DNA of 64,000 bases from Lentisphaerota bacterium (GCA_015061805.1 SUVV01000010.1:1-64000); one strand, 5' to 3'. Shown: positions 44,032 to 52,294, counted from the stretch's first letter. Made by a program: numbers and translations. The notes: a model not told the origin generated them from the letters alone.

Positions 44032-44116
44032 TAACCAGTTTTTACAACTTATTTACAATGTTATTTACGGATCGATATTTCAATTTCATATTAATTTTAT
44101 TTGTAGAGGTTTATTT

Positions 44117-44986
44117 ATGGCATCCTTTGATCTGCACCTGCATACTGAATGGAGTTACGATGCGAAAACTCCGGTTGTTGACTACTTCCGTTTTGCCAGC
44201 GAAAAGAAAAGCCGTGCTATCGCCATCACCGATCATCACCTGATGGATGCGTATGAAGATGTGCTTGAAAGCGCCGCCCTTTATCCGGAAGTCGGTTATC
44301 TGTCCGGTTCAGAAATTTCTGTAAAATGTGAATTCGGTCCCATCGACCTGGTCTGCCTTAATCTCCCCCGCCGTCCCACTCCGGAAACAGAAGAACTTTT
44401 CACCATTTACCGTAACTGGCAAATTGCCAGCGGTACGGCGGCTTCCAGAAATTTCTGTGCGCTCGGATATGATTTTGATGACGAAAAGAGAATGCAGCTG
44501 CTGCGTTCTTACCGCCCTGAAAAGGCCATTGCCAAACAGGGCAACACCCATGTCAAATATGAATTGCTGGTGGATTACTGCATCCGGCATGGTTTCTGCA
44601 GCGACGAAGAGAGTTATATCGAACTCCGGAAAAAGTTTACCGGCATGGTACCGTATCCCTCTTATGATCAGGTTATACCGCTGGTCAAAGCTGCCGGCGG
44701 CGTGGTGATCATCGCTCACCCGGTGAGATATTTTCTGGAAAACGATCTCAAGCGGATGGATACTTTGCGGGAAATGTTCCAACTGGATGGTATTGAATGT
44801 GCCCACCCGTCGATTCCGGAAGAACTTTCAGTATTTTACCGTGAATATTGTGTGAAACACGGTCTGCTCTCTTCAGCAGGAAGCGATCTGCATGATCCGG
44901 TCATTGAAAAATTTGCCGCATCCGACGGCAAAGATGAGTGGCTCGACGAAATTCTTGAAAGAGTCGAAATCTATCATGGCGCATAA
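44117..44986 (+). CDS. PHP-domain metal-dependent phosphoesterase
   Basis: A 289-aa PHP protein. Metal-binding motifs are DLHLHTEWSYDA (start), AITDHHLMDAY, GSEISVKCE, VVIIAHPVRY, and SSAGSDLHDP near the end. This arrangement resembles YciV/RnaA-type proteins (5'-3' exonuclease or 3',5'-nucleotide bisphosphate phosphatase), but a longer middle region makes the substrate uncertain. GAGG lies 7 nt before the ATG. It is monocistronic and converges on the histidine kinase gene with a 12-nt gap. Confidence 0.82.
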   Translation: MASFDLHLHTEWSYDAKTPVVDYFRFASEKKSRAIAITDHHLMDAYEDVLESAALYPEVGYLSGSEISVKCEFGPIDLVCLNLPRRPTPETEELFTIYRNWQIASGTAASRNFCALGYDFDDEKRMQLLRSYRPEKAIAKQGNTHVKYELLVDYCIRHGFCSDEESYIELRKKFTGMVPYPSYDQVIPLVKAAGGVVIIAHPVRYFLENDLKRMDTLREMFQLDGIECAHPSIPEELSVFYREYCVKHGLLSSAGSDLHDPVIEKFAASDGKDEWLDEILERVEIYHGA

Positions 44987-44998
44987 ACGGCGCTGATA

Positions 44999-46912
44999 TC
45001 ATTTTACTTTCGGCATGAATATTGCAAAGGTGGTTCCGGAATTTTCAACGGAATCCAACTGGATCCATCCTTTGTGGTTGGCGATGATACCGTATGCCAT
45101 CGCCAATCCCATGCCGGTACCGCTGCCGACCGGTTTGGTGGTGAAAAACGGCTCAAATATCCGGTTGGCTATTTCCGGCGGCATACCGCATCCGTTGTCG
45201 CGGATGACAATGGCAAGGTAATCATTAACGTCGGCATTTTCCAGATCACCGGGCGGCGGATTGAAAGATACGGGGCTTTCATTGGCAGTTACGGCAAAGA
45301 GTTCCAGTACCGGTTCAGCGGTGTTGCTGAGAGCATCAACGGCGTTGATAAGCATATTGATCAAGACCTGCTGCATTTGGAAAGTATCTGCAGAAATTTG
45401 CATTTCCGGATCGGGCAGCGTTATTTCAAATGAGATATTGCTCAATTTCTGCGGAGCGATCATCATGCGGCACTGTTCAAAAAGTTCATAGAGTTTGATT
45501 TCAACCACATGATATTTTCCTCTGCGGGCAAATCCGAGCATCTGACCGGTAAGTTTACCTGCCTGTTCAGCGACTTTTCCGATTTTTTCCAACTGCAGTT
45601 GCATGGCTTCAGCGTTGTTCCGGTTGAAAATAGTTGCCACATCGACATAACCTAAAATGGCATGGATGCAGTTATTGAAATCGTGAGCGATGCCGCCGGC
45701 GAGAATACCCAGAGATTCCAGCCGTTGTGAATGGTTGAGCTGTTCGGTAAGAGCTTCACGTTCTCTTGCCAATTCTCTTTCTTTGGTGACATCTCTGGCG
45801 GTCATCACGAATATCCGGCGGTTGTGCAGCTGTATCGGGAAAATCGAACTTTGGAGTATTTTGTTCTCATTTTCAGAAATTTTTGCAATGCATCCCAGAT
45901 GAAGCGGTGCGGAAATATTTACCGGAAGTTCAAAATTTCCGCCGTTTTCCAACTCCAGAAGTTTTTCCAGCTTGACATTGGAAACGTTTCCGTTTTTGAA
46001 ATTTTTGAATAACTCTTTAGCGGCGATATTGGTATCGATTATTCTGCCGGCATCGTCGCAGGTGATGATGATTTCGGTGGAGTGATCGAATACGGCATGA
46101 AAACGGTTCTGCCACTCCTGCAGATGTTTTTCGGTTTCCTGAAGTCTGCCGTAACTTCCGAAAAATGCAAATACGAAGTCAAGTACACCATTACTGCGGT
46201 TGTCGGAAATTTCGTTTTCAAACCTTTCGATGTAGATTACCAGCATTACCGCCAGGATCATTACCGCGCATAAACGGGCGTAAAAATCACCGTTGAATAC
46301 CTGACTCAATCCGTCGCCGGCAATTCCGGAAGCCAGAGAGGGTATGAGTCCTGCCAGAAGCGTAAACGGCAGCGACAGCATGATCGACCATCTCCTTGAA
46401 AATCCGAAACTCAACCAGCGGTTGTAGATGACCGGCAGACACAGCAGTTCAAAGAAGTGTGATACTGAAAGCAGATTCACCGTTGCCCGTCCTGAACTCA
46501 AAAGCGCTTCCAGAGCGCCGCCGTAAAGACCGGGGAAAAGTGAAAATCCGGTCCAGTCACACTGCAGTCTGGTGATTTGTCCCATGTAGATATAGATGAG
46601 AAATGCTGCAATGATTCCGAGCAATACCCGCTGTGCGGTCAGGATTCCCTGCATGATGTAGACCAGCAGAAATGCAGTAAGTGCCGGCAGACCGATCGCG
46701 ACCTCTCCTACCCGGAAGGTTTCATTTCCCCATAGCATCACCCGGATATCCGCCGGAGCGATCCAGCGGTCAAAGGTAAAGAGCAATGCAATGATCATAA
46801 TGAATGCGCTTTCACCGATGACCTTGCGCTGATGATAAAGTGCAAGCAGTACGGTAAAGAGAAACAGCATCTCCATACCGACCATTGAAAGAGCGTAAAT
46901 ATGTTCCAGCAT
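44999..46912 (-). CDS. Membrane PAS sensor histidine kinase
   Basis: A 637-aa hybrid of an N-terminal multi-pass membrane domain (about six to seven helices in residues 8-232), a PAS domain (about 262-380, FHAVFDHSTEIIITCDDAGR), a HisKA dimerisation helix with phosphorylated His410 in GGIAHDFNNCIHAIL, and an HATPase domain (IRDNGCGMP, FEPFFTTKPVGSGTGMGLA). HDFNN is the NtrB/HPK4-like H-box. No receiver or response regulator gene is adjacent. It lies 20 nt after murA, so kinase and cell-wall enzyme are co-transcribed. Confidence 0.9.
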   Translation of the reverse strand: MLEHIYALSMVGMEMLFLFTVLLALYHQRKVIGESAFIMIIALLFTFDRWIAPADIRVMLWGNETFRVGEVAIGLPALTAFLLVYIMQGILTAQRVLLGIIAAFLIYIYMGQITRLQCDWTGFSLFPGLYGGALEALLSSGRATVNLLSVSHFFELLCLPVIYNRWLSFGFSRRWSIMLSLPFTLLAGLIPSLASGIAGDGLSQVFNGDFYARLCAVMILAVMLVIYIERFENEISDNRSNGVLDFVFAFFGSYGRLQETEKHLQEWQNRFHAVFDHSTEIIITCDDAGRIIDTNIAAKELFKNFKNGNVSNVKLEKLLELENGGNFELPVNISAPLHLGCIAKISENENKILQSSIFPIQLHNRRIFVMTARDVTKERELAREREALTEQLNHSQRLESLGILAGGIAHDFNNCIHAILGYVDVATIFNRNNAEAMQLQLEKIGKVAEQAGKLTGQMLGFARRGKYHVVEIKLYELFEQCRMMIAPQKLSNISFEITLPDPEMQISADTFQMQQVLINMLINAVDALSNTAEPVLELFAVTANESPVSFNPPPGDLENADVNDYLAIVIRDNGCGMPPEIANRIFEPFFTTKPVGSGTGMGLAMAYGIIANHKGWIQLDSVENSGTTFAIFMPKVK

Positions 46913-46932
46913 CAGATGATATTCCAGAATTT

Positions 46933-48225
46933 TCAGCCGTTTATTTCATTGACGTCGGCGCCGATCATCCGCAGTTTTTCCGGCAGTTGTTCATAACCGC
47001 GATAGATGATATCGGCCTGATCGATGCGGCTTTCACCTTTGGCGGCGAGAGCGGCGATCACCATTGCCATACCGGCACGGATATCAGGGCTGGACATATT
47101 GATACCGTGGAGCTGAGCTCTGCCGGTGATGACCACGCGGTGCGGGTCGCAGACGATGGCATTGGCGCCCATGCTGATCAGGCGGTCAGCGAAATATATG
47201 CGGCTTTCAAACATTTTTTCAAAGAACATCACAGTTCCCTGACATTGGGTGGCGGCAACGATGGTGCAGCTCATCATATCTGATGGATATTGGGGCCATG
47301 GTGCATCGGATATCTGGGGGATGTGTCCGCCGAAGTCGGTGATGATGGTCCTGGAACTGTTCGCAGGAATATGGATAAGGTCTGGCTGGAGAGTCATGTT
47401 GATACCCAGCCGGTCGACGAATACGCGCCGGAGCATCCAGTAGTTTCTGGCGGCGCCGGTACCGCGGAGAGTGAGTTCAGTGTTGGTAGCTGCGGCGAGG
47501 GCGATGAAACTTCCGGCTTCGATATGATCGCCTCCGATGGTGTATTCACAACCGTGGAGTTTTTCCACGCCGTCGATGATAATAGTGTTGCTGCCGATAC
47601 CGGAAATTTTGGCACCCATTTTTTTGAGCAGTTCTGCCAGATCGCAGACATGAGGTTCGCAGGCGGCGTTACAGAGAATAGTTCTGCCTTTGGCGGTAGC
47701 TGCGGCGATAATGATCTGCTCAGTGGCGGTAACGCTGGCTTCATCGAGAAAGAGTTCCCGTCCGGTAAGACCGTCAGGAGCATTGAATTTGTAAGTTTGG
47801 GTTTCCGGAGACATATCGGCACCGAGTTTGGTAAGTCCGTAGAAGTGCCCGTCCAAGCGCCGTCTGCCGATGACGTCGCCGCCGGGTGGATAGAGTTCAG
47901 CTTTGCCGCAGCGTGCCACCAAAGATGCGGTAAAGAGGATGCTGGTACGGTTGCGCGAACAGAGTTCTCTGGAAATGGTGGTGGTTTTGATTTTTGAACA
48001 GCGGAAAGTCAGGGTACTGTTTTCAAAGGTGTATTCAGCGCCGAGTTCACCTGCGATATCCAGCATGGTGCGGACATCGAGAATATCCGGAATATTGTGC
48101 AATACCACCTCTTCATCGGTGAGCATTATTGCTGAAATTGCCGGCAATGCGGCATTTTTATTACCGGAAATTCTAACTTCACCGCCGGTAACGGATTCTC
48201 CTTTGATGATCAGACTGTGTGCCAT
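46933..48225 (-). CDS. murA: UDP-GlcNAc 1-carboxyvinyltransferase (Asp-type)
   Basis: First committed step of peptidoglycan synthesis: enolpyruvyl transfer to UDP-GlcNAc. The 430-aa protein has the EPSP-synthase-like fold with SGNKNAALP (Lys23), YPPGGDVIGRRRLD and YPSDMM. The residue corresponding to E. coli Cys115 is Asp117. The same substitution is known in Mycobacterium and Chlamydia MurA, which are intrinsically resistant to fosfomycin. The start MAHSLIIKGE is natural. It is the first gene of a murA-histidine kinase operon. Confidence 0.94.
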   Translation of the reverse strand: MAHSLIIKGESVTGGEVRISGNKNAALPAISAIMLTDEEVVLHNIPDILDVRTMLDIAGELGAEYTFENSTLTFRCSKIKTTTISRELCSRNRTSILFTASLVARCGKAELYPPGGDVIGRRRLDGHFYGLTKLGADMSPETQTYKFNAPDGLTGRELFLDEASVTATEQIIIAAATAKGRTILCNAACEPHVCDLAELLKKMGAKISGIGSNTIIIDGVEKLHGCEYTIGGDHIEAGSFIALAAATNTELTLRGTGAARNYWMLRRVFVDRLGINMTLQPDLIHIPANSSRTIITDFGGHIPQISDAPWPQYPSDMMSCTIVAATQCQGTVMFFEKMFESRIYFADRLISMGANAIVCDPHRVVITGRAQLHGINMSSPDIRAGMAMVIAALAAKGESRIDQADIIYRGYEQLPEKLRMIGADVNEING

Positions 48226-48274
48226 GAACTGTTGTCCCCCAGAGTTATATAATTATAAAAAATATCATGGGAAT

Positions 48275-48303
48275 AATATAACCACTGTCGGCGTATTATC
48301 AAA
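48275..48303 (-). promoter_or_regulatory. Probable murA promoter
   Basis: On the minus strand TTTGAT (48303-48298), 17 nt, TATATT (48280-48275), leaving a leader of about 40 nt. Confidence 0.55.
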
Positions 48304-48360
48304 TGGTAAAAAAAATTTTTTGCACCAAAATCCGGAGTTATCTCACGAAAATGCCAACCT

Positions 48361-48412
48361 TGCCGCGACCATCCGCCGTCGCACAAGGCTATGGCGCGAC
48401 AAGCGGAGCGGC
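48361..48412. repeat. Nested palindromic unit N1
   Basis: ACCATCCGCCGTCGC is followed by GGCGCGACAAG, with nested pairings TGCCGC/GCGGCA, CCGC/GCGG and GTCGC/GCGAC. A second version, N2, starts ACCATCCGCCGTCGCTCAGG (from about 48566) and is inserted within element copy C. Confidence 0.65.
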
Positions 48413-48419
48413 ATTTGTG

Positions 48420-48530
48420 TTGGTTTGCGCATCAAACCAACGTGAAGCGCAGGATAAATCCTGCATGAAGCATTGCTTCGCAATGTGAAGCGTTTGCCTT
48501 TGGCAAACATGAAGCGCTCGCTTACGCGAG
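48420..48530. repeat. Array of five unlike hairpins with TGAAGC spacers
   Basis: Five perfect small hairpins: TTGGTTTG-cgcat-CAAACCAA (48420-48440), GCAGGAT-aa-ATCCTGC (48449-48464), CATTGC-ttc-GCAATG (48471-48485), GTTTGCC-ttt-GGCAAAC (48492-48508) and CTCGC-ttac-GCGAG (48517-48530). They are unrelated in sequence, but the spacers are CGTGAAGC, ATGAAG, TGAAGC and ATGAAGCG. The fourth hairpin recurs near copy B at 26957-26973 with a changed loop. Confidence 0.85.
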
Positions 48531-48688
48531 TCAAGGATATGATGATTTTATATCTCCTGTTTGCTACCATCCGCCGTCGCTCAGGGAGCTGTGGCGGGAC
48601 AAGTCGGGAGCAAACATATCCCGCTTTTTTTGAAAAGGGATGAGGGTTTGGGAGAAGGGAAACCTTCCCTTCTCCCAAGTATCACCCA
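48531..48688 (+). repeat. Palindromic element, copy C (with nested N2)
   Basis: This copy has AAGGATATGATGATTTTATA, a nested N2 insertion, GGGAGCAAACATATCCCGC, then a shortened palindrome (48650-48676, 12-bp perfect arms starting GGGAGAAGGGAA). It ends at the stop codon of the DUF4838 gene and lies antisense to it. Confidence 0.8.
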
Positions 48689-51121
48689 TTATTTTTTCGG
48701 GATAAGCAGCAGTTCCATTTCGTCGATATTGATTTTGACCGGAGTCTTGCTGCAGTTTTTGAATTCGACTTTGAACGACTGATTTCCGGCGGGAATAGCG
48801 GTCTGTTTGAAGCGGACTTCATACCACTGCTGATCCCGGTTGAGTTCGCGCGGCAGGACGACCATCGGGAGTTCTTTGCCGCCGAGAGTGACCTTCATCA
48901 GTTTGGCAGGGTCACACGGAGATTTAACGAACATCCGCATTACGGCAGTCTGCGCGGTTTTCGGTGCGATCTGCCGGGTATTGATCAGTACGGCGCTGCT
49001 GTTGGCGCCGAGTTTGATCATAGCGCTGCGGCCCTGAGCGTTGTGATATTGAGCCATCAGATTGCCCGCCGGGTCAAAGTTGACGGCGCTGGTGGTTTCA
49101 AAAGAGCTTTCTCCGGCAGTTTTTTTCCAATCCCAACAGTAGGAATAGTATTCAAAAGATCCGTTGACCAGATAGTTGAACTGGTTGGTATTGAGTTGGG
49201 TGGTGACAAATTCGGAGATGGTTTTCCACGGGCGCAGACGCAGGGATTCGGAACGGAAAACATCGCGGCCGAGCGCATTGTCTGCGGAATACTTCAACAG
49301 GAATCTCAAACGTTTATCGGCATTTTTATAGGCAGTTCCGGCGAGTTTGAGCAGGTTTTCTTTTTCCATGACGACCGCTTCGGCATCCGGTTGGGTAAGC
49401 GGCATATTGACACCGGCGGCGGCGAGTTTGGCGAAACCTTCCATGGCATCGGCGTTGATGGTGCAGTGTTCGATACCGAGTTTGATATAGGCGATCCTGG
49501 CTTTGTGTTCCGGTGTGGCGGCGAATTTGTTGGCTTTCCAGAGATACCGGTTGCACATTTTCCGGAAATCCTGACCGTAATACTTGCGGAAAAAGCGGAT
49601 GCGTTCGGCGTAGACATTAGGATAGTGTTTGAAGACATCACCATTTTCGGTGTTGTCTTTTTGCATCACCATTTCGGTATAATCTTCGATTTTTTCAAAC
49701 ATATCGTACATCACCTTTGCCGACTTTTTGCCGAAGGCCTTTTCGCAGAAGTCCATCAGCAGCGCTTCGCGCTTCAGCGTGGGATCCCAGGAGAGGCGGG
49801 CGAGGATGTAAAGGTCGCTGGCGCGCGGGGCGAAAGCATTACCGGTTTCGCCGTAGACACCGGCGGCATTGGCGCGGTGGAGCAGTTTCAAATTGCGGTC
49901 GATCCGGCGGCTGTGGGAAACCGGAAGATCGAGCCAGTAGTGACATCCCCAGTATTCACGTCCGATGACTCTGGCGCCGGTTTTGCTCAGACCGAGGAGA
50001 GTTTCTTCGAGCTGCTTTTCGGCTTCTTTGCTCATGCCGAGCACCTGATAACAGAAAGAGAGGTACATATTTCCGGGGAACTTCACATCCACGGTTGGAA
50101 CTTTGTTATACAGTGAATAAGCAAACATACCGATTTTGGCATTGGGATCAGCCTTGTAGACCTGATTGGCGATGTCGGCAGCAAAACGGTACATGCGGTT
50201 GGTCAGGTTGGTATTTTTGGCACCGAGCCACGGAGTGTCGCCGTCATCTTTCCGGCAGTTGTCACATTCGCAGAATCCATAACCGTCATTGGGGGAGATG
50301 CTCTGGACTTTGGTGGTTTTGGCATCGATGATCTTTTGGGCGATCAGGCGGCGGACATCGGGATTTGAGGTACAGAACTGCCATGCGCCGTCATTGAAAA
50401 CGGTACGGGCGGCAGTTTCCGGTTTGTTGATACCGATCCAGTTTCCGGCTGTGACGAGAGAGTAGTATTCCGGGTGATCTTTGCCGTAGACACTCTGCGG
50501 CAGAAGCCGGGAAAAGGCGTGGGAAAAGGAACCGATAACGGTGGTTCCGACCTTGTGGTGATCGAGCCAGGAGTCGAGATCTTTCACCGCCTGATCGTCC
50601 ATGTAACTTTTGCCGTAGTGGAAAGATGAGGTCAGGCGCTGGTCGAATGGGGGAATATAGGTTGAAACTCCGTTTTTGACAGTATCGGCAGAACGTTTTT
50701 CAACCACGGTACCGGTTTCGCCGGGCCAGAGCCAGCGGACACCGCAAACATCCTGCAGAAAATCGTACATGGCGAAACGGCTGCCCTGAAGTTTCAGTTT
50801 TCTGTCATCGTTGCCGAAGATGAAGAGCCGTTGATCATCGGCATAACGTCCGATGTAGAGCCGTTTTGCCGGAACTTCAAGTTTAAGATCAGCAGGAACA
50901 ATGCCGATATAGATTCCCGGGGCGTCACTTTTGCCATTGTACTTAGCAGTGGAATAATTTTTACCGTAGATCCGGTTCAAGTATCCTGCCAATTCACCGG
51001 CGGCATTTTGATACTGTTTGGAATAATAAATGACGGCATCTGCTTTACCGATTTCAAAACTGTATACGCAAAATGCGAATACTGAAGCAAGATACAATAA
51101 AACTGTTTTTGTGATTTTCAT
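48689..51121 (-). CDS. Secreted DUF4838 glycosidase-like protein
   Basis: An 810-aa exported protein with signal peptide MKITKTVLLYLASVFAFCVYS. The N-terminal region (about 20-150) resembles the alpha-glucuronidase/hexosaminidase N-terminal fold (GRYADDQRLFIFGND, YDFLQDVCGVRWLWPGETG). The DUF4838 core follows with SISPNDGYGFCECDNCRK, a Cys-rich hallmark. The C-terminal 190 residues form a probable carbohydrate-binding beta-sandwich. Such proteins are abundant in polysaccharide-degrading Lentisphaerae and Bacteroidetes; substrate unknown. GAGAGGG precedes the start. It lies 49 nt after a prepilin-type gene, behind a cobalamin riboswitch. Confidence 0.78.
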   Translation of the reverse strand: MKITKTVLLYLASVFAFCVYSFEIGKADAVIYYSKQYQNAAGELAGYLNRIYGKNYSTAKYNGKSDAPGIYIGIVPADLKLEVPAKRLYIGRYADDQRLFIFGNDDRKLKLQGSRFAMYDFLQDVCGVRWLWPGETGTVVEKRSADTVKNGVSTYIPPFDQRLTSSFHYGKSYMDDQAVKDLDSWLDHHKVGTTVIGSFSHAFSRLLPQSVYGKDHPEYYSLVTAGNWIGINKPETAARTVFNDGAWQFCTSNPDVRRLIAQKIIDAKTTKVQSISPNDGYGFCECDNCRKDDGDTPWLGAKNTNLTNRMYRFAADIANQVYKADPNAKIGMFAYSLYNKVPTVDVKFPGNMYLSFCYQVLGMSKEAEKQLEETLLGLSKTGARVIGREYWGCHYWLDLPVSHSRRIDRNLKLLHRANAAGVYGETGNAFAPRASDLYILARLSWDPTLKREALLMDFCEKAFGKKSAKVMYDMFEKIEDYTEMVMQKDNTENGDVFKHYPNVYAERIRFFRKYYGQDFRKMCNRYLWKANKFAATPEHKARIAYIKLGIEHCTINADAMEGFAKLAAAGVNMPLTQPDAEAVVMEKENLLKLAGTAYKNADKRLRFLLKYSADNALGRDVFRSESLRLRPWKTISEFVTTQLNTNQFNYLVNGSFEYYSYCWDWKKTAGESSFETTSAVNFDPAGNLMAQYHNAQGRSAMIKLGANSSAVLINTRQIAPKTAQTAVMRMFVKSPCDPAKLMKVTLGGKELPMVVLPRELNRDQQWYEVRFKQTAIPAGNQSFKVEFKNCSKTPVKINIDEMELLLIPKK

Positions 51122-51170
51122 GAAAATACCCTCTCATACTTTACGAATTAACTTTATACGGCATGCCGGA

Positions 51171-52106
51171 TCACCATGCTTTCCAGAAGTTGTTGTAGCG
51201 GCTTAGAACAGCCTTATCTGAAGAGCTGCGATCGGCATAAGGCGGAATGTCACGCAGCAAAATATCACTGGCATGTCCGTCTGCATAGGTCAGATTTGCT
51301 TTTTTCATATGCCGGAAACCGATATAATTCAGTCCGGTGACGTGAGTACGGATTTCGTTGTCGCCATCACCTCCGCTATCCAATCCGGTTCCTTCAATAA
51401 GTATCGGCGCTTTAGAGGTATATTTGATTTTGTTGAGTTTAGGTGCAAAATCCAAACCATTGCTGCCTGATTTAGCTGAAACAAATCTGATCCAGGAAAT
51501 CGAGTTGGAAGAATTCACTCCTCCGGAGTAAGTCCGGCGCGTACAGCCGGCATAGATCGGATTGGAACCGTATTTCATATCACCTTTAGCCGCCGGCATA
51601 TTTGGAGATATATATTGTGCGGTCAATTCCCAGTGATATTCATAAGGAAAACTTAAACTTTTTCTTCTTACATAGGGAAAGTAATCATCGTTATCATTAG
51701 TATACATCAAATGGTACGCCATATACTGCTTCAGATTGTTCGAACAACTGGAAGATTGTCCGCGGGCCCGTGCATTCTGCAGTGCCGGCAGCAGCATGGC
51801 AGCCAGAATTGCTATGATCGCGATAACCACCAGCAGTTCTATTAAAGTGAAAGGCTTTATGGGAGAGGGGAAAAACTTCTTTTCACGGGAAAAGAGGTTT
51901 TTCCCCTCTCCCAAACCCTCTCCCCTTTTCAAGAAAAGCGGGGTATTTTTAAGAGATTCGATCAAGCCCGACCAACGGGATGGGCGCGACACTCCCGAGG
52001 CGGCACGTTTGCCGCTCAAGAAAAGCGGAGCATTTTGCGGCTTCCGTTGGTCGCCGCCGGATTCCGGCATCAATGATCGATGCCCCGAAAAGGTAAAGTA
52101 CGCCAT
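51171..52106 (-). CDS. Prepilin-type H-X9-DG protein with double repeat leader
   Basis: A 311-aa pseudopilin-like protein. [16 protein letters not shown] begins at residue 86 (Glu90 is the +5 Glu), again after Pro instead of Gly. The 85-residue leader contains two related segments: [11 protein letters not shown] (24-34) and [17 protein letters not shown] (54-70), the latter continuing [12 protein letters not shown] as in the other prepilin gene. The C-terminal [16 protein letters not shown] fits H-X9-DG. GAAAGGA lies 6 nt before the ATG, supporting the long leader as real. It is the first gene behind the cobalamin riboswitch and heads the operon with the DUF4838 gene. Confidence 0.82.
   Translation of the reverse strand: MAYFTFSGHRSLMPESGGDQRKPQNAPLFLSGKRAASGVSRPSRWSGLIESLKNTPLFLKRGEGLGEGKNLFSREKKFFPSPIKPFTLIELLVVIAIIAILAAMLLPALQNARARGQSSSCSNNLKQYMAYHLMYTNDNDDYFPYVRRKSLSFPYEYHWELTAQYISPNMPAAKGDMKYGSNPIYAGCTRRTYSGGVNSSNSISWIRFVSAKSGSNGLDFAPKLNKIKYTSKAPILIEGTGLDSGGDGDNEIRTHVTGLNYIGFRHMKKANLTYADGHASDILLRDIPPYADRSSSDKAVLSRYNNFWKAW
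51841..51946 (-). repeat. Palindromic element, copy E (inside a prepilin gene)
   Basis: The 52-nt palindrome (51861-51912) equals the reverse complement of copy D base for base. Flanks also match: ATTAAAGTGAAAGGCTTTAT on one side and CCCTTTTCAAGAAAAGCGGG on the other. Beyond the flanks, the two prepilin genes differ at many synonymous positions. Confidence 0.85.
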
Positions 52107-52138
52107 TGTTTTTTCCTTTCATGTTATGCGCATTTACA

Positions 52139-52253
52139 GTACCGGCTCTTCCGGTACATGCCGTGGCGGAGATCTGACTCGGTCAACACTTTTGACCACA
52201 CAGTTGCGCAACAGTCCAGGATTCACACCTGATTCATCCGTTGATTCCACGAC
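52139..52253 (-). ncRNA. Cobalamin riboswitch
   Basis: Read on the minus strand. P1 is closed by GUCGUGG (52253-52247) and CCACGGC (52166-52160), 7 bp with one G-U. The core contains GGUGUGAAUCC, GCGCAACUGUG and GAGUCAGAUCUCCGCC, the conserved cobalamin-riboswitch boxes in the right order. The peripheral region is a short hairpin, GGUCAA/UUGACC (52196-52181), so it is a compact form. A perfect 7-bp hairpin, GUACCGG-aagag-CCGGUAC (52157-52139), follows and may be P13 or part of the expression platform. The ribosome-binding site and ATG of the prepilin-type gene come 20-33 nt later, which suggests translational control. Confidence 0.82.
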
Positions 52254-52265
52254 CGGATGTCGCCT

Positions 52266-52294
52266 AATATACACCGCAATAAAACTTGATTCAA
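52266..52294 (-). promoter_or_regulatory. Promoter of the riboswitch-prepilin-DUF4838 operon
   Basis: On the minus strand TTGAAT (52294-52289), 17 nt, TATATT (52271-52266). The start would be about 52259, a few nucleotides before the riboswitch P1 stem. Its -35 overlaps that of the divergent phosphatase promoter. Confidence 0.75.

Noticed and set aside
43860-44116. Replication origin
   Set aside because: The region is AT-rich with short direct repeats but has no DnaA boxes and no dnaA, dnaN, gidA or parAB nearby.
48420-48530. CRISPR array
   Set aside because: The constant part is only 6-8 nt and the variable parts are self-complementary hairpins of 14-21 nt; there are no cas genes.
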